A stretch of 64,000 bases of DNA from Pyronema omphalodes (Eukaryota; Ascomycota; Pezizomycetes; Pezizales; Pyronemataceae): NCBI GenBank assembly GCA_024516155.1, contig JAJJXM010000004.1, positions 62,001-126,000 of the forward strand, read 5' to 3'. Both the position numbers and the translations under genes were made by a program. Under the pieces are notes generated by a model that worked only from the letters and a program-made list of their open reading frames with translations, did not search any database and had not been told where the DNA came from. Position 1 is the first letter of the stretch. Each line of letters begins with the position of its first letter. Positions 1 through 11,160 of this stretch are shown here, one piece after another.

Positions 1-775
1 CTGCAGGATCCTAATGACGTCCTCGACGTCGTTGAGGGCCCAGCGGTTGCCATTTTCCTTGATATAAGGAAGAATCTGATCCTAGGCGCGTCGGCGGAGG
101 CGGCCCATGGCATAAGAAATCCGCTTGTGAGGGGTTGGGAAGCGTAGTTCGTCGCTCACCAACTTGATGAGAAGCAAGGAGACAAAGCGGCGGAGGTCCT
201 CCCTGTTGGACCCATCGAAGGTTGGCGGATCCGAAATTTTGTCTCCGGTAACGCGGATGCCAGGGGAGGCGAGTAGCGCGTTGATCAGTTCACGCTGGCG
301 GGTGAGCTCCTTCTCGTAGTAGTGAATTTCATTCGTATCTGGTTGTTCCTCCGGGGTTAGGAGGATTTCGGGGTCTCGGGGGGGGAAGTCTTGGAACTGG
401 TGCGATTATAGCTGGGGCGGGGGCTGCGGCTGCGGCTGTGGTAGGGGGTGCGGCGGTTCGCGGCACTGTTTCTGGGCCATTTGGATAAACCTGGACGGAG
501 CCAGTCTGAATAAGGACAGGGGGAATGGGGGCAGGGGTGGGAGCTTCCGGAGCGCGGGAGGCGACAGGGCTGGAGACTCGAGTGCTGTTACGGGAGCCGG
601 GGGTCTCCGCGAGATCGTTTAAGAGGTAGCCCGTGGGGTGGTCTTGGGCGTCTAGGATTGATTGCGCGAGTTGTTTGGTGAAAGTAAGCGGTTCATGGCC
701 GTCAGGGAACTGGGTCACGGAGGCAGCGTTAACGATTTGCTGCAAATGTCCTTCGTCGATAAGTTTAACGTGCAT
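1..775 (-). pseudogene. gag of GypA copy 1, partial and frameshifted
   Basis: Capsid-type gag of a Ty3/gypsy element. The start is the ATG at 775, homologous to the gag ATG at 59208. The N-terminal part is followed by a Pro/Ala/Thr-rich linker and then the capsid core; 'DPPTFDGSNREDLRRFVSLL' matches 'DPATFDGSNKEDLRRFVCLL' in the right-hand copy. The frame is lost at a C homopolymer near 380, and an in-frame stop follows near 89, so this copy cannot make full gag. The zinc knuckle would lie beyond the left edge. Confidence 0.75.
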
Positions 776-1007
776 TCTGGCGGGCTCGGAGGATTGGCTT
801 GAGTCGGATGGTGTGGCGGACGTGCTCCTGGTAAGTGTAATCCTGGAGTTCCCAACGGACCACAAGGTAGCAGTGATTTTCTGCTCTTCGGATGGTTCGT
901 CGCACTGCGCCAGCAAATCGGTCGGAAATCCCGAAGGTCTCGTTTAGGGTGTGAGTTTCCAGGGCTTGTTTTAAGGCGTGTGTCCAAGCAGAACCGGTGG
1001 GGTTCAT
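765..1007 (-). CDS. 80-aa ORF upstream of gag (GypA copy 1)
   Basis: ATG at 1007, stop at 765-767. The product starts MNPTGSAWTH and contains ETFGIS.RFAGAVRR and YLVVRWELQDYTYQE. It overlaps the gag ATG in the string ATGCACGTTAA. The same ORF with the same overlap is present at 58976-59218. By eye the two copies differ at about 17 synonymous and 13 non-synonymous codons, which suggests constraint. I recognise no domain. It could be a separate small protein, a regulatory upstream ORF, or the true gag N-terminus reached by a +1 shift. Confidence 0.6.
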   Translation of the reverse strand: MNPTGSAWTHALKQALETHTLNETFGISDRFAGAVRRTIRRAENHCYLVVRWELQDYTYQEHVRHTIRLKPILRARQNAR

Positions 1008-1042
1008 GCGTGTTGGTTGAATAATTATTAAATCGAACGTAA

Positions 1043-1571
1043 TGTCAGGGAACTAGGAACGGACGTTCAAAGAACACACTGAACACTACCGGCAAGGGGG
1101 ACTAGGCGGGTTCCAGGACGGGGAACGGAAAGACAAGGACCGAAGTGCACGGCAGACGGACGGCACACGAAACAGGGACAGGGACAAGGACAAGAATGAC
1201 GTGGGACTGAAAGGAGAAGTCTTTATTAAGGACAAGGGAAAGACACAAGACGTTCGATGGAGAACTCTACAACGGGGAGGCGAGCCTCCTTATGTACAAA
1301 GGGGCGGCCAGCACTCTTGCTGGGCCGTCATCCAACATCGCTACATGACAGCTTCCGTTCTCCAGCATTTCTCCTGCGACGCCACAGCTCTCCAGCTCAT
1401 GGTACGTCATCCATCATCAGTCAGTCTATCAACAACAACGGCACGGCACACACAACAACACAACGACAACACAACACAGCACGGCAAGACAACGGCACGA
1501 TGTCGACAACAACAACGACAACACAATGATGACGCAACAACACAACGGCTCGTCAGCCGTGTGCCGTGACA
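1043..1571 (-). repeat. LTR-A (5' LTR of GypA copy 1)
   Basis: 529 bp bounded by TGTCA/TGACA. It contains a CAA/GTT-rich low-complexity stretch (about 1430-1550 on the plus strand) shared with the other LTR-A copies at 12309, 19681, 41083, 46223 and 58406. Confidence 0.85.
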
Positions 1572-2545
1572 GCTACCCCCACGCCTCCTAAACAAACCAC
1601 TAAACCCGCCAAAGCCCAAAAGAAAGAATCCCCCCCCCCCCCCCCACCGATAGTATTATCCCATGCCCAGACCCCCGTGCCTTCCCAGAGAGCTCCAAAA
1701 TAGCAATCGGAGTCGCCGTCAACGAAGCCTTGCGCAAAGCAAATGCTCCTGAGAGCGTCTCTATCTCAATGGTAAAGAAGAACGTGAAAGGAAATCTTAT
1801 TTTGAACCCCCCCCCCCCCCAGACTACACCCGCCGATATCGCCCCCCACCTGCCCCTCATACTCGAAGCCGCCCGCAAAGTACACCCTGCGTTGCTGCCC
1901 CCCCGGATAAACGAGAAGTGGTACAAACTGGCGGTCCACGGCGTACCAACCGAGTACGACCCAGACTCCGAAGAAGGCATGCAAAAATTGCAAGCCAAAA
2001 TCGAACGTAACCACTCCGTCAGATTAACCCAACCCCTGCGGTACATATCTCACCCCGACAAACGGGCCGGTATGTCGGCGTCGAGCGTCATGATCGCCCT
2101 CAACTTCCTCAACGACTACAACACATTGAAACGCACGAAGGTCGTCGTCTTGTTCGAACCACGAAAGGTCACCGAGTTCTTCTCCGCCAGGCCCATCGAC
2201 CAATGCCGTAGGTGCCAGAAGTTTGGCCACCACCACGCAACGTGCGCCGCCGACAACGGCCCTACCTGCGCCATATGCGCCGCCTTACACCCAACGGAAT
2301 ACCACTTCTGTGGAAAATGCCCCAAACAGAAGGGCAGGAAGTGCATCCACACTGTTTACAGATGCTCAAACTGCGTAGCCGCAGGACATGCTGACGCCCA
2401 ACACGCAGCATACAGCACTAAATGCCCAGTGAAAATAGGAATAGTGAGAGAGGCATGGCTCAAAACCCGCCCAGACACCACCTACGACAACATCCCCGCC
2501 GAGACCAACCCCATCGCTGATACCACCATGACCGCCGATGAATAG
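1572..2545 (+). pseudogene. LINE LA ORF1, gag-like RNA-binding protein (5' missing)
   Basis: The continuous frame is 1730-2545. Upstream homology to LA' continues to 1572 but shifts frame across the C run near 1631-1645. The C-terminal third has retroviral-type knuckles, beginning CRRCQKFGHHHATC, then CAICAALHPTEYHFC and further Cys pairs, a pattern typical of LINE ORF1 proteins that coat the RNA. The stop overlaps the ORF2 start in ATGAATAG (2538-2545). The N-terminus is removed by GypA copy 1. Confidence 0.75.
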
Positions 2546-5500
2546 ACAACATCCATCAGCGGCGACCCTCCGCATCGTGTCCCACAACGCGAATCGCAGC
2601 ACCACCGCCCTCACGACGCTGCTAAACACAGCCAGCACTTCCACCGACATCATTCTTGTCCAAGAGGTAAACGTCAAGGACCCCAAATTTGCTATAACCC
2701 ACCCCAACTTCATTCTTTTGCTTCCCCCCCGCGGCCACCACAAAGTCAACCGGACCGCCGCTTACGTTCCTCGTTTGAACCCCCACATCAGCGTCACCCC
2801 TCGACCAGATGTTACCGCAGACCCAGACCAACAAGTCCTCGAGGTCCGCACACCCCTAATACCCCCCTTCTATTCACTTAACATATATAATGAACGTGAC
2901 CCAATCTCCAAACTATTCACCCTACCCCGGGCCCTCACCCCTCTCGTCCTCCCTCGCCGATGTGTCATCACGGGAGACCTCAACGGACACCATCCGTTGT
3001 GGTATTCCAACACTCGCAGGAGAGCCCGAGCAGAAGAGGTCGTGGAACTAATCGAAACCCACCACTGGAATCTGGCGAACGTCCCCGACGTCCCGACCCA
3101 CCAGTATAAAGACGGCTCTGGCTCGTCGGTTCTGGACCTGACCCTGACATCCCCTGCGATGACCAGGGAACTCACGAACTGGGCAGTCGACGACGACCTA
3201 GCTACAGGTTCAGACCACGAGGTCATCCGCTTTCAACTAACGTCTCTCCACCCAGACCATACCACCGCCACCCCTACCGCCCCACGACTTAACTGGCAAA
3301 AAACGGATTGGGAGACTTTTACCAGGGATTTACAAACCCTCGCCGAGGCCAGTCACCCGTACTGGACACACCTCCGCGCAAACCCGTCCGCAAGTAACCT
3401 GGACGAATGGGCCGCCCTCATTTGTGACTCCATTCAAGCAGCCCCCCAAAAGGCGACACCCACCCTCATACCAACTCCTCGCTCGAAGAGGTGGTGGTCG
3501 GAGGAACTAAGCACGACTCGACGGAACATGCAGAACGCAAGAAAGAGGTGAAAATCTACTCGCCTCCCGGCCCATCATGCAGAGTACAAGCGCCTCCGAA
3601 ACACCAACTACCACAGAGTATGACACGCAAAGGACTCATTGTGGAAAGAATACCTGGCCGCCGCAGAAGGACCCGATGTCTGGGCCGCCTTCAGATACAC
3701 AAACCCCCGGCGCGCCCAACTGACCCCCCAATAAAGACCCAGGTAGGTGGGATAGACAAGGTACACGTCGATTTCAAAGGCAAAGTAAACGCCTTTCAGG
3801 CTCTCTTCCCACCCCCCCCCCTGCCGCCCCTCAGACTCAAATCCCCCCCACACACCCCATTATCCCCTGGCACACATTCACCCCCGAAGAAATACGCCAC
3901 GCGATTTACTCCTCCTCCCCCAAGAAAGCCCCCGGTCCCGACACGATAACGTTCCCATGCCTGACGAGAGCCTACGATGCAATCCCCAAGGTGTTCGATG
4001 CCCTGTACGCAAGGCTAGGTGACAAAGGATACCACCCAAGGTGCTGGCGTGAAGCAACGACGGTGGTTATCCAGAAACCGAATAATCCTGACTTCAGCGC
4101 AGTTAAGGCCTATCGTCCCATCGCGTTGCTGAACTGCATGGGAAAAATTTTAGAAAAACTTATGGCAACCGGGCTCAGCCTCATAGCGGAGTCACACAAC
4201 ATCTTACATGCAGACCACATAGGCGGGCGCCCCAAACGCTCGGCTATCGACGCTGCAATGGCCCTAACACACGAGGTCGAAGCGAATGCGGGGCGCCGCA
4301 TGGTGATCTCCGCGCTATTTTTAGATGTGCGAGGAGCCTTCTACAATGTCTCCTCCGCGCGCCTCCTCACGACAATGCGCACACTGGGCTGCCCAACTGC
4401 AGTTGTCTCCTGGTGTTCGACTTTCCTAAGCGACAGAACAACAGCCCTATCATTCGACGGACGAACAGACATACAGCGACCCATTAGGACGGGCATCCCC
4501 CATGCTTCCCCGGCGTCTCCCATTCTCTTCCTTATCTACCTGCGCCCTCTATTCGACAAACTGCAAACGACTCACCCCACGTTATGGACCCCGAGCTACA
4601 TGGACGACGTGGCTCTCGTTGCACACGGGCGTACCAGACAAGAGAATGCCCGCGAACTGGAAGTCGCGGCTCGCTCCGCCTTCGAATGGGGCCAAACAAA
4701 TGCCGTAGCATTCGACGATTCGAAATCGGAGCTGCTGCACTTTCACCGCTCCCGCACAGACACAATCACCGACGCCGTAAACGTACGCTTGCCAAACGGA
4801 ACCATCATTGCCCCAGGGACAAAAGGAGGAAGGACGGACGTGGTTCGGTGGATTGGGATATATTTTGCTAGAAAACTCTCCTTCTCAATCATGTAAAAAC
4901 GAGACTGACGGCCGCTGCTAGGTCCCTCAACGCCCTCCGAATCCTTGTACGTCACGAAACAGGTCTGTCCCCATCTGCGACGAGAACACTTTACATCGCG
5001 TGTGTGCTATCTAGGTCCGACTTTGGTTCCGAGATCTGGTGGACGGGGCAAAAAAGCCTCGCCAATTTACTACAAACGCAACAAAACTCTGCCCTCCGCC
5101 GAATTCTGAACGCGTTCGCCTTGACACCAATTGTAGCCCTACACAACGAAGCAGCTATCCCCCCGGTTTCAGTCCGCCTACACCACCGTACTCGCAAATA
5201 CGTCCTCCGTCTTCTCTCTCTCCCCCCCAATCACCCCGTCGTCAGACGCTGCCCCTCCTCCTTCCCCGTTCCCGATCACTTCCACTCCTCCATCAGCAGC
5301 CCATATGAATATGACTATCGATGGCAGTCACCAGGCACGGCCCCCTCCCGTCTCGTCACCATGCTCCGCTCCGTCAGCAAGTGGGTGCTACCTGACAACA
5401 CCATCGAAAACACATCGCAACCCAATCCTGCCCCATGGCAGCGCCCCCGCCTCAAGATCAACATCACCTCCCCCCCGAAGCCAGAGGCGGCTACAGCACA

Positions 5501-6554
5501 CACAACATTGCTCCAGACCCTCCGCACAGACCCCCGCAACATTATCGCATACACCGACGGTTCACAACTAAACGGAAGAACCGGAGCGGGATACTGCATC
5601 ACCGACGGCCTACATCGCCGAGTGGAAGAACTCATCCCAATGGGCGATACAACCGAAGTATTTGACGCTGAGCTTAGAGCAATACACGACTGCCTTACGA
5701 CGTGCCAAAAGACTATCACCCTCAACAGACACACCCGCCGCAAGATACACATATTTACAGACAATCAAGCAGCCATCCTCCGCACCTCCCGCTCCTCCTA
5801 CGGTCCCGGCCAAGAACTGGCCTTCTCGATCCTCACGACAGTGTCCGCTCTTCGCCGCTCCGGATCGTTCGTAACTCTACATTGGGTCCCCGGCCACACA
5901 GACATCCCCGGGAACGACACAGCCGATCTCCTGGCAAAAACAGCTACCTCCCTTAACCCCACCGCGCCACCCCCAATTTCCCTCTCCTGGGTTAGACGCC
6001 AGGTACGAGAGCAGTATGTTACCGACTGGGTGGACTGGTACTCTTCATCACCAAAACCCAGGACGTACGACGCCCTCACCGCAAAAGACTCGACAACGCA
6101 TACACTACCGTCCCGCATAAGATATCGACGGCCATACTGGCACTTCGCACAGGACATGGATATTTTTTGGACTGCCTAGCACACCCCCCCACCGCCAAAT
6201 ACCCCTCCCGCCAAATACCCCTCCCGCTCCTGTCACTGCCCACTACATCCCCCACAAACCCCCAAGTACCTAATCCTCTCATGCCCGAACTTTAACACAC
6301 AGCGGACTGAACTACGCCGTAGACTACACATCCCCCGACGACGCCAACTGACTCTCCCCACGATCTTGTATACGACCGCCGGCACAAAAGCTCTGTCCAC
6401 CATGATCTCGGACACCAAGGTGGCGACCGCCGAATGGGCACACGCGAAGTTGAGTACTCACCCCGCAGAGGAGGACACCCCTCGTACACTGACGACAGGC
6501 TGGGGGGCGCTGCTGGACCTAACGGACGAGCACGCGGAAACCCACGACAACTAA
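2538..6554 (+). pseudogene. LINE LA ORF2: endonuclease, reverse transcriptase, RNase H
   Basis: Three open blocks with frame changes between them. 2538-3551 is an AP-like endonuclease with IILVQEVNV, GDLNGHH, SVLDLTL and GSDHEV. 3991-4896 is the RT with FLDVRGAF and SYMDDVALV, but the GIPQGSP box reads GIPHASP and the Asp after AF is Tyr, so it is probably dead. 5004-6179 is the thumb plus RNase H with YTDGS, EVFDAELRAI, FTDNQAA and GNDTAD (all four acidic residues present). The Cys/His C-terminal motif region near 6180-6300 is frameshifted, and the last open piece ends at the TAA at 6552-6554. Inactive as a whole. Confidence 0.85.
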
Positions 6555-7402
6555 TGGAAAAGGACAATAAAGAAAAAAAAAAAAATAATAAAAATAAAAA
6601 AAAAAAAAAATAATAAAAATAAAAATAATATATATGTATATAGACGACGAGTAGGGCGAATGGGGGTCGAGTGGAAGCGGGGACGCTGTCGGATGGAGAG
6701 GAACGAGGACGGGAGAAAGAGAAGGCGAGAGGGAGGAGACACAGGGGATGAGGAACGAGGCAGAGGGGACAGGAGGAGCACCGGGGGGCCGAGGAGGGGT
6801 TACTTTTCCTGTTTTCTTTTGTTTCTTTGGGGGGAGGTGAAGGGGAACGTGAGAAGGGCGGGGAGGCGAAGTTGTAAGGCGCGCGGGAAAGGAGATCGCA
6901 GACGGTGACGAGTGAGAGGTGATGATGCGCGGAGGTAGAGAAGGAGAAGAGGCGCGGACGGGAGGGAGCATCGGAGAGGGATGGGAGGGGGAGAGCAGAG
7001 GAGTTGAGGACGCGGACGGAGAGAGGGGAGAGAGGGGAGGCGCGGGGGCGGTAGCCCGGAGGAGTTACTTTTTCTTTTGTTCTGTTTTTGCTTTGTGGAG
7101 GAAATAAAGGCGGGAAAATGGTTAAAAATGGGAGGGGAAGGGTGGAGGAAATGGGGGATCGACCCGGCGAGGTGGCCTCCGAGCGCACAGGGCTCCTTGG
7201 ATCTGCCGACGCGAGATGAAAAACTGCACGGCGAGACTTGGGAGACTACACTCCCACCCACATAGACAGCTCTGGGGCTTACCCACTGGGGACCTGGCAT
7301 TACCCCCAGGTTCTCGGCATTGTACTTAATTTGTAGATTCCGCCATAACCTTACGGTTAGATGCGTGTATGAATAAATAATAAATAAATAAATAAATAAC
7401 CT
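6555..7402 (+). other. LINE LA 3' UTR with A-rich tract and terminal tail
   Basis: No coding support. It holds an A/T tract (about 6568-6640), a purine-rich G/A stretch (6660-7160) shared with the 3' ends of the other LINEs, the conserved end containing CATAACC..GGTT, and the TAAA tail. The long serine-rich open frames opposite it are low-complexity shadows. Confidence 0.7.
7347..7358 (+). other. LINE 3'-terminal stem-loop (LA)
   Basis: AACC-TTAC-GGTT followed by the GATGCGTGTATGA block and the tail. The same element occurs as AACC-TTCG-GGTT at 11885-11896, AACCTTAAGGTT at 13202-13213 (minus) and AACC..GGTT around a 5-nt loop at 17709-17721 (minus). The position just before the tail suggests the structure recognised by the LINE RT. 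Confidence 0.55.
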
Positions 7403-7403
7403 T

Positions 7404-8833
7404 CCTCGGAGTCTGGGTAGTCATCGGTTGGTACTCCGTGAACTGCCAGTTTGCACCATTTCTCATTTATGCGGGGGGGCAGCAACGCAGGGTGTACTTT
7501 GCGGGCGGCTTCGAGTATGAGGGGCAGATGGGGGGTGATATCAGCGGGTGTAGTCTGGGGGGGGGGGGGTCAAAATAAGATTTCCTTTCACGTTGTTCTT
7601 CACCATTGAGAGAGAAACGCTCTCAGGAGCATTTGCTTTGTGCAGGGCGTCGTTGACGGCGACTCCGATTGCTATTTTTGAGCTCTCTGGGACGGAACGG
7701 CGGTCTGGGCATGGGATAATAATGTCGTTGGGGGGGGGGGGGGGGATTCTTTCTTTTGGGCTTTGGCAGGCTTAGGGGATTGTTTAGGAGGCGTGGGGGC
7801 AGCAGCGGGAAATAACCTTTTCGTTGCGGGTCCTTCTTCTTGCCATGGGGTGGAAGGGACCGGATCGGGGCGTGGGGGCAGCAGCGGGAAATAACCTTTT
7901 CGTTGCGGGTCCTTCTTCTTGCCATGGGGTGGAAGGGACCGGATCGGGGCCGGGGGCATGGACGGGGAGCGGGATCTTGTGTTTCTTGAGCTCGTTTTCG
8001 GCTTCAAGACAGCGTTTTTTCCAGTAGGCAAGTTCCTTGGGGGAGGGGGCAGCGGGGGAGGGTGCGTGAATTGAGGGGAGGTCGTTGGATTCGGAGGGGG
8101 GGGGTGGAGCGGGGATAGTGGAGGTCTCGGGGGTGGAGGATTCGACGGGGGAAAGGAGGGCTGAGATGTCTTCGTTGGGGAGTATAACGGGGGCAATGCG
8201 GGACAAAAGATCGTGGACGGCACGGATTGTGGACTGGTACTTGTGGATAGATCAGAACACCTGAGAGACTCTGTCGTTCGTGGCTCTGTCTGCGTGTCGG
8301 AAGATGTCCGTGGCGGTGTTGAGATTGTCGTTAAGTTGATCGATGGATGTCGCGAGACTGTCGGTGGTGAGGGCGGTAGATAGGGGGTTGTCGGTGTCAC
8401 GGCGGAGGCGTTGGACTCCAGCGGGGACTGGGGTGGAGTCGGCGGAGATGTGGGTGATAGTGTGGGCGGTGGAGCCAGCGGGGCGTTTTTTCGATTTTTC
8501 GGTGTTGCGTTGAACGGTGTACTTGGGGTCGGGGTTGGTCAATACGTCGGGGGTTTCGTTGTTACCAGGGAGGGTTTTCTTATTGTGGGGGGTCTTGGGG
8601 GGAGCGTTGCTGGTGTTGCACGCGACGGGGGTGGGGGAGCTCTCGCGGGAAGACGCGTCTTCGTCGCTAGGGTCATCGCTGACGTCAGAGCACGTGTCTA
8701 CGTGCATTTCCGTGTAAGACGCGTCAGACCCTTGCGGCTCCTCGTTAGCGCGTTTTTCTTTCGTGAGCGCTTGAGGGGGTGCTTTGTCGGGGGGGAGGGG
8801 CTGTTTCTCAACAGCGGAGGATCGGGTAGGCAT
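7404..8833 (-). pseudogene. LINE LA' ORF1 N-terminal part
   Basis: ATG at 8833 (MPTRSSAVEKQ). The acidic, Ser/Pro-rich N-terminal domain runs in one frame to 7784 apart from one stop at 8252-8254 (after RVSQVF). A predicted coiled stretch reads ELAYWKKRCLEAENELKKH. A 79-bp tandem duplication (7792-7949) then breaks the frame. The remaining part up to 7404 is homologous to the start of LA ORF1. The zinc knuckles are missing because LA interrupts the gene. Confidence 0.7.
7792..7949. repeat. 79-bp tandem duplication in LINE ORF1
   Basis: Two adjacent copies, 7792-7870 and 7871-7949, identical by eye, each from CGTGGGGGCAGCAG to GGACCGGATCGGGG. Because 79 is not a multiple of three, the duplication breaks ORF1 of LA'. 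Confidence 0.9.
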
Positions 8834-9125
8834 CGGAAGCTCGGAATAAGTTGTTTCTGCGGTAGCGACAAGGAATCCGCGATTGAAATGATGGTTTTTG
8901 ATGTGGGTGGGGGGGCGGTGTCGATGGAACCGGTTCGCGGGGCTTTTGTCAGGGGCCCGGAAACTCTTTTTCGATGAAAATTCAACGAAAAAGAGAGAGC
9001 CAGGTCTGGAAAGGCTGCGAATAGGTAATTCGGGGCTGCCGAGCAATACTCCGCGATAAAATCTTGCGATTTCGGCGTGGTTGTTGAAAAGGCAGGGGGG
9101 GGTCGCTCTTTGCTGGGTGGTGTTC

Positions 9126-9665
9126 CCGTTCGTGGATCTGTTGCGTAGGTATAGTAAGAACAGTATGGGGGACGCGGGGGAACCTTCCTGGATTCCGGTC
9201 TTAACCGCGTGTTGTTTGCCAGTTTGGCCATCAAAAGCGAGGGCGATTGTGCGGTCCTCGAGGAAGGACTTGCGCCACGAGATCACCGGTTTCGGGCAGC
9301 CGAGTTGGCGGAGGGTTTGCTGCAATCTGTCGGCAGAGACATTGTCGAACGCCCCACGGACGTCTAGACACAGTGCAGTTGTTATCATGCCGTTAGTTTT
9401 TCCCATCTCTGCGTCGTGTACTAAAGCCATCGCTGCGTCCACCGCGGATCCGTGAGGGCGTCCTCCGATTTGGTCCCCAAAACTCGTGAAAACTCTGATT
9501 TTGCGACAAAAGTCAACAAAGACAACGTAGCATTCCCTAGAAATTCAGAGAATAACGTAACAGAGTGCTGCGAGTCCGAATCTGATCATAAAACCGGGGG
9601 TTTCGGTTGTCGTTGTTGAGAATGCAGGGGGGGGGGGGTCGCCGCTGCCGTGTGGTGTGTGTTTC
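9126..9665 (-). mobile_element. Internally deleted LINE fragment (5' UTR joined to RT)
   Basis: 9145-9477 is RT sequence on the minus strand, closely matching 15888-16230 of L1 (FDGQTGKQ, GIQEGSPASPILFLLYL). At 9477/9478 it switches to the LINE-B-type 5' UTR (9478-9650), ending in the C run. ORF1 and the endonuclease are absent between these blocks. It is interrupted on its left by LA'. Confidence 0.7.
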
Positions 9666-11160
9666 TGCCGAAGATCTTCGGGCCAGGGATTTGATGGAAT
9701 CAGCAAAGAGACCTTTTCGGCAAACTTCAGTCCCAGCAAAACAACGCGCTTCACAGGATTGTTGACGCCTTCGCCTTCACACTAGTACTGGCTCTCCACA
9801 ACGAGACCGCCCCTCCCTCGGTACATATCAGACTCAACGCCAAACGCAGGCAGAACGCCCTCCGGATCCTCACCCCCCAGCCTCTCACCCCATCGCCTCG
9901 CGCTGCCCATCATCCTTTCCAGTCCTCAGCGCGCAGCTCCCCACGGCAGTCATCGATGACGACTACGACTTCCCGCGTCACAGCGCCGCCAGACCACCCT
10001 CCACTCTCCTCCGGACCCTACCATCCGTCGCCAACTGGGTCCCGCCAAATGCGCCCGTCAAAGACACGTCCGTCCCCCTCCCACTCCTCGCAGATGAAAC
10101 CCCCATCAACATCGACATCTCCACCCTACAGAAAGACGAAGCGGCGCGCAAACACCTCCTCCTTCTTAACGACCTACAACGCCACCCAACGTCCATCATC
10201 GCCTACACCCATGGATCGCTAACCGACAGACAGAGAGGAGCAGGATCCAGCATCACCTCCGGCCTCCCCACTGTTCTCAACGCAGTTGTCCTGATGGGTA
10301 CCACCGCTGAGGTTTTCGACGCAGAAGTGAGAGCAATACATGAGTGCCTCGTCACCTGCCTCAGATACATGCACCGTGCAAACCTTCTCTGCCGTCAGAT
10401 TCACATCTTCACTGACCATAAAGCTGCCATCACGAGAGTCTCTCACCTCCTCCGCGGTCCCTGCCAGGAACTGGCATACCTCATACACGAAACAGCAGAC
10501 GAGCTCATCGCCTTCGCCGCGACCATTACCGTCCATTGGGTACCAGGTCGCACCGATATCGCCGGTAACGAAGCCGCAGACAAGCTCGCGAAACAAGCAA
10601 CGACGAAACCGCCCCGCATACACCTCCTGATCTCCCTCACCAGGCTGCGACGTCAGGCCCGGGCGCACTCCACATCCGAATGGTTGAACAGGTACGTCAC
10701 ATCGCCACGATCGAAGACGTATACAGCACCATGTCGCCGCCGCATGGACCCAGCGTACACCGGCCACCCGCGATGGCTATCCACCGCCATTCTGGGTGTA
10801 CGAACCGGCCACGGCTACAGCCTGGACTGTCTGGCCCATCCCCGAACGCACGCATACCCCTCCCGGCATTGTACATGCGCTCTGCACCCACCTCAAACCC
10901 CCCGGCACCTCCTTCTCAGCTGGCCATACTACCAGAACACAAGGACCACCCTCTGGAAGGACCTCAAACTGCACCGCAACACAAGGGTCAACACCACCAA
11001 CATCCTGCATACCCCCTCCGCCACCAAGCTCTCTCCACGGTCATCTCCGCGACGAAAGTCGCTACCGCCAAATGGGCGCATCTAAGTTATTTCGGGCTCG
11101 TAGAAGAGACCAACCCCGTTCGTGAGGAGCTGACAACCGAGCAACTCGGCCACCCCGCGT
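9666..11160 (+). pseudogene. LINE ORF2 C-terminal fragment (RNase H and Cys/His tail)
   Basis: The longest open part is 10294-11085. RNase H is recognisable: the first motif is YTHGS (catalytic Asp changed to His), then EVFDAEVRAIHE, FTDHKAAI, VHWVPGRTDIAGNEAADKLA. The C-terminal CTCALHPPQTPRHLLLS corresponds to the CNCPIYPPQTPRHLLLSC motif of L1, but the last Cys is Trp. Not functional. Confidence 0.75.

Larger units (their letters stand above)
1..1571 (-). mobile_element. GypA copy 1, Ty3/gypsy chromovirus, 5' half (runs off left edge)
   Basis: Read on the minus strand this is an LTR (1043-1571), a short leader, an 80-codon ORF and then gag. It matches the order and sequence of the copy at 58406-64000. 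The LTR begins TGTCACGG and ends CCCTGACA exactly at the junction with the LINE at 1572, so the element inserted into LINE LA and the right-hand target copy should be the 5 bases at 1572-1576. The other end lies outside the window. Confidence 0.85.
1572..7402 (+). mobile_element. LINE LA, 5'-interrupted, with (TAAA)n tail
   Basis: Non-LTR retrotransposon with ORF1 (zinc knuckles), ORF2 (endonuclease, RT, RNase H, CCHC-like C-terminus), a long 3' UTR, a terminal stem-loop at 7347-7358 and a TAAA-type tail at about 7371-7402. The 5' part is cut off by GypA copy 1. Its 3' tail sits directly in the ORF1 of the opposite-strand LINE LA', so LA inserted into LA'. Confidence 0.85.
7403..9125 (-). mobile_element. 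LINE LA' 5' part (5' UTR and ORF1), minus strand
   Basis: The 5' end lies near 9102-9125, with the C homopolymer typical of this clade's 5' end. A 5' UTR and ORF1 follow down to 7403, where LINE LA interrupts it. The 7405-7790 stretch is an inverted copy of 1580-2000. It inserted into the RT of another LINE of the same clade. Confidence 0.8.

Noticed and set aside
1600..2046. Minus-strand open frame of 148 codons
   Set aside because: Shadow of LINE ORF1, whose plus-strand knuckles are clear.
6292..7188. Long serine/proline-rich open frame on the minus strand
   Set aside because: It lies opposite the purine-rich LINE 3' UTR, has extreme composition and no domain, and overlaps the A/T tract.
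7372..7402. Tandem repeats as a CRISPR-like or satellite array
   Set aside because: They are LINE tails of TAAA-type microsatellite; no spacers.
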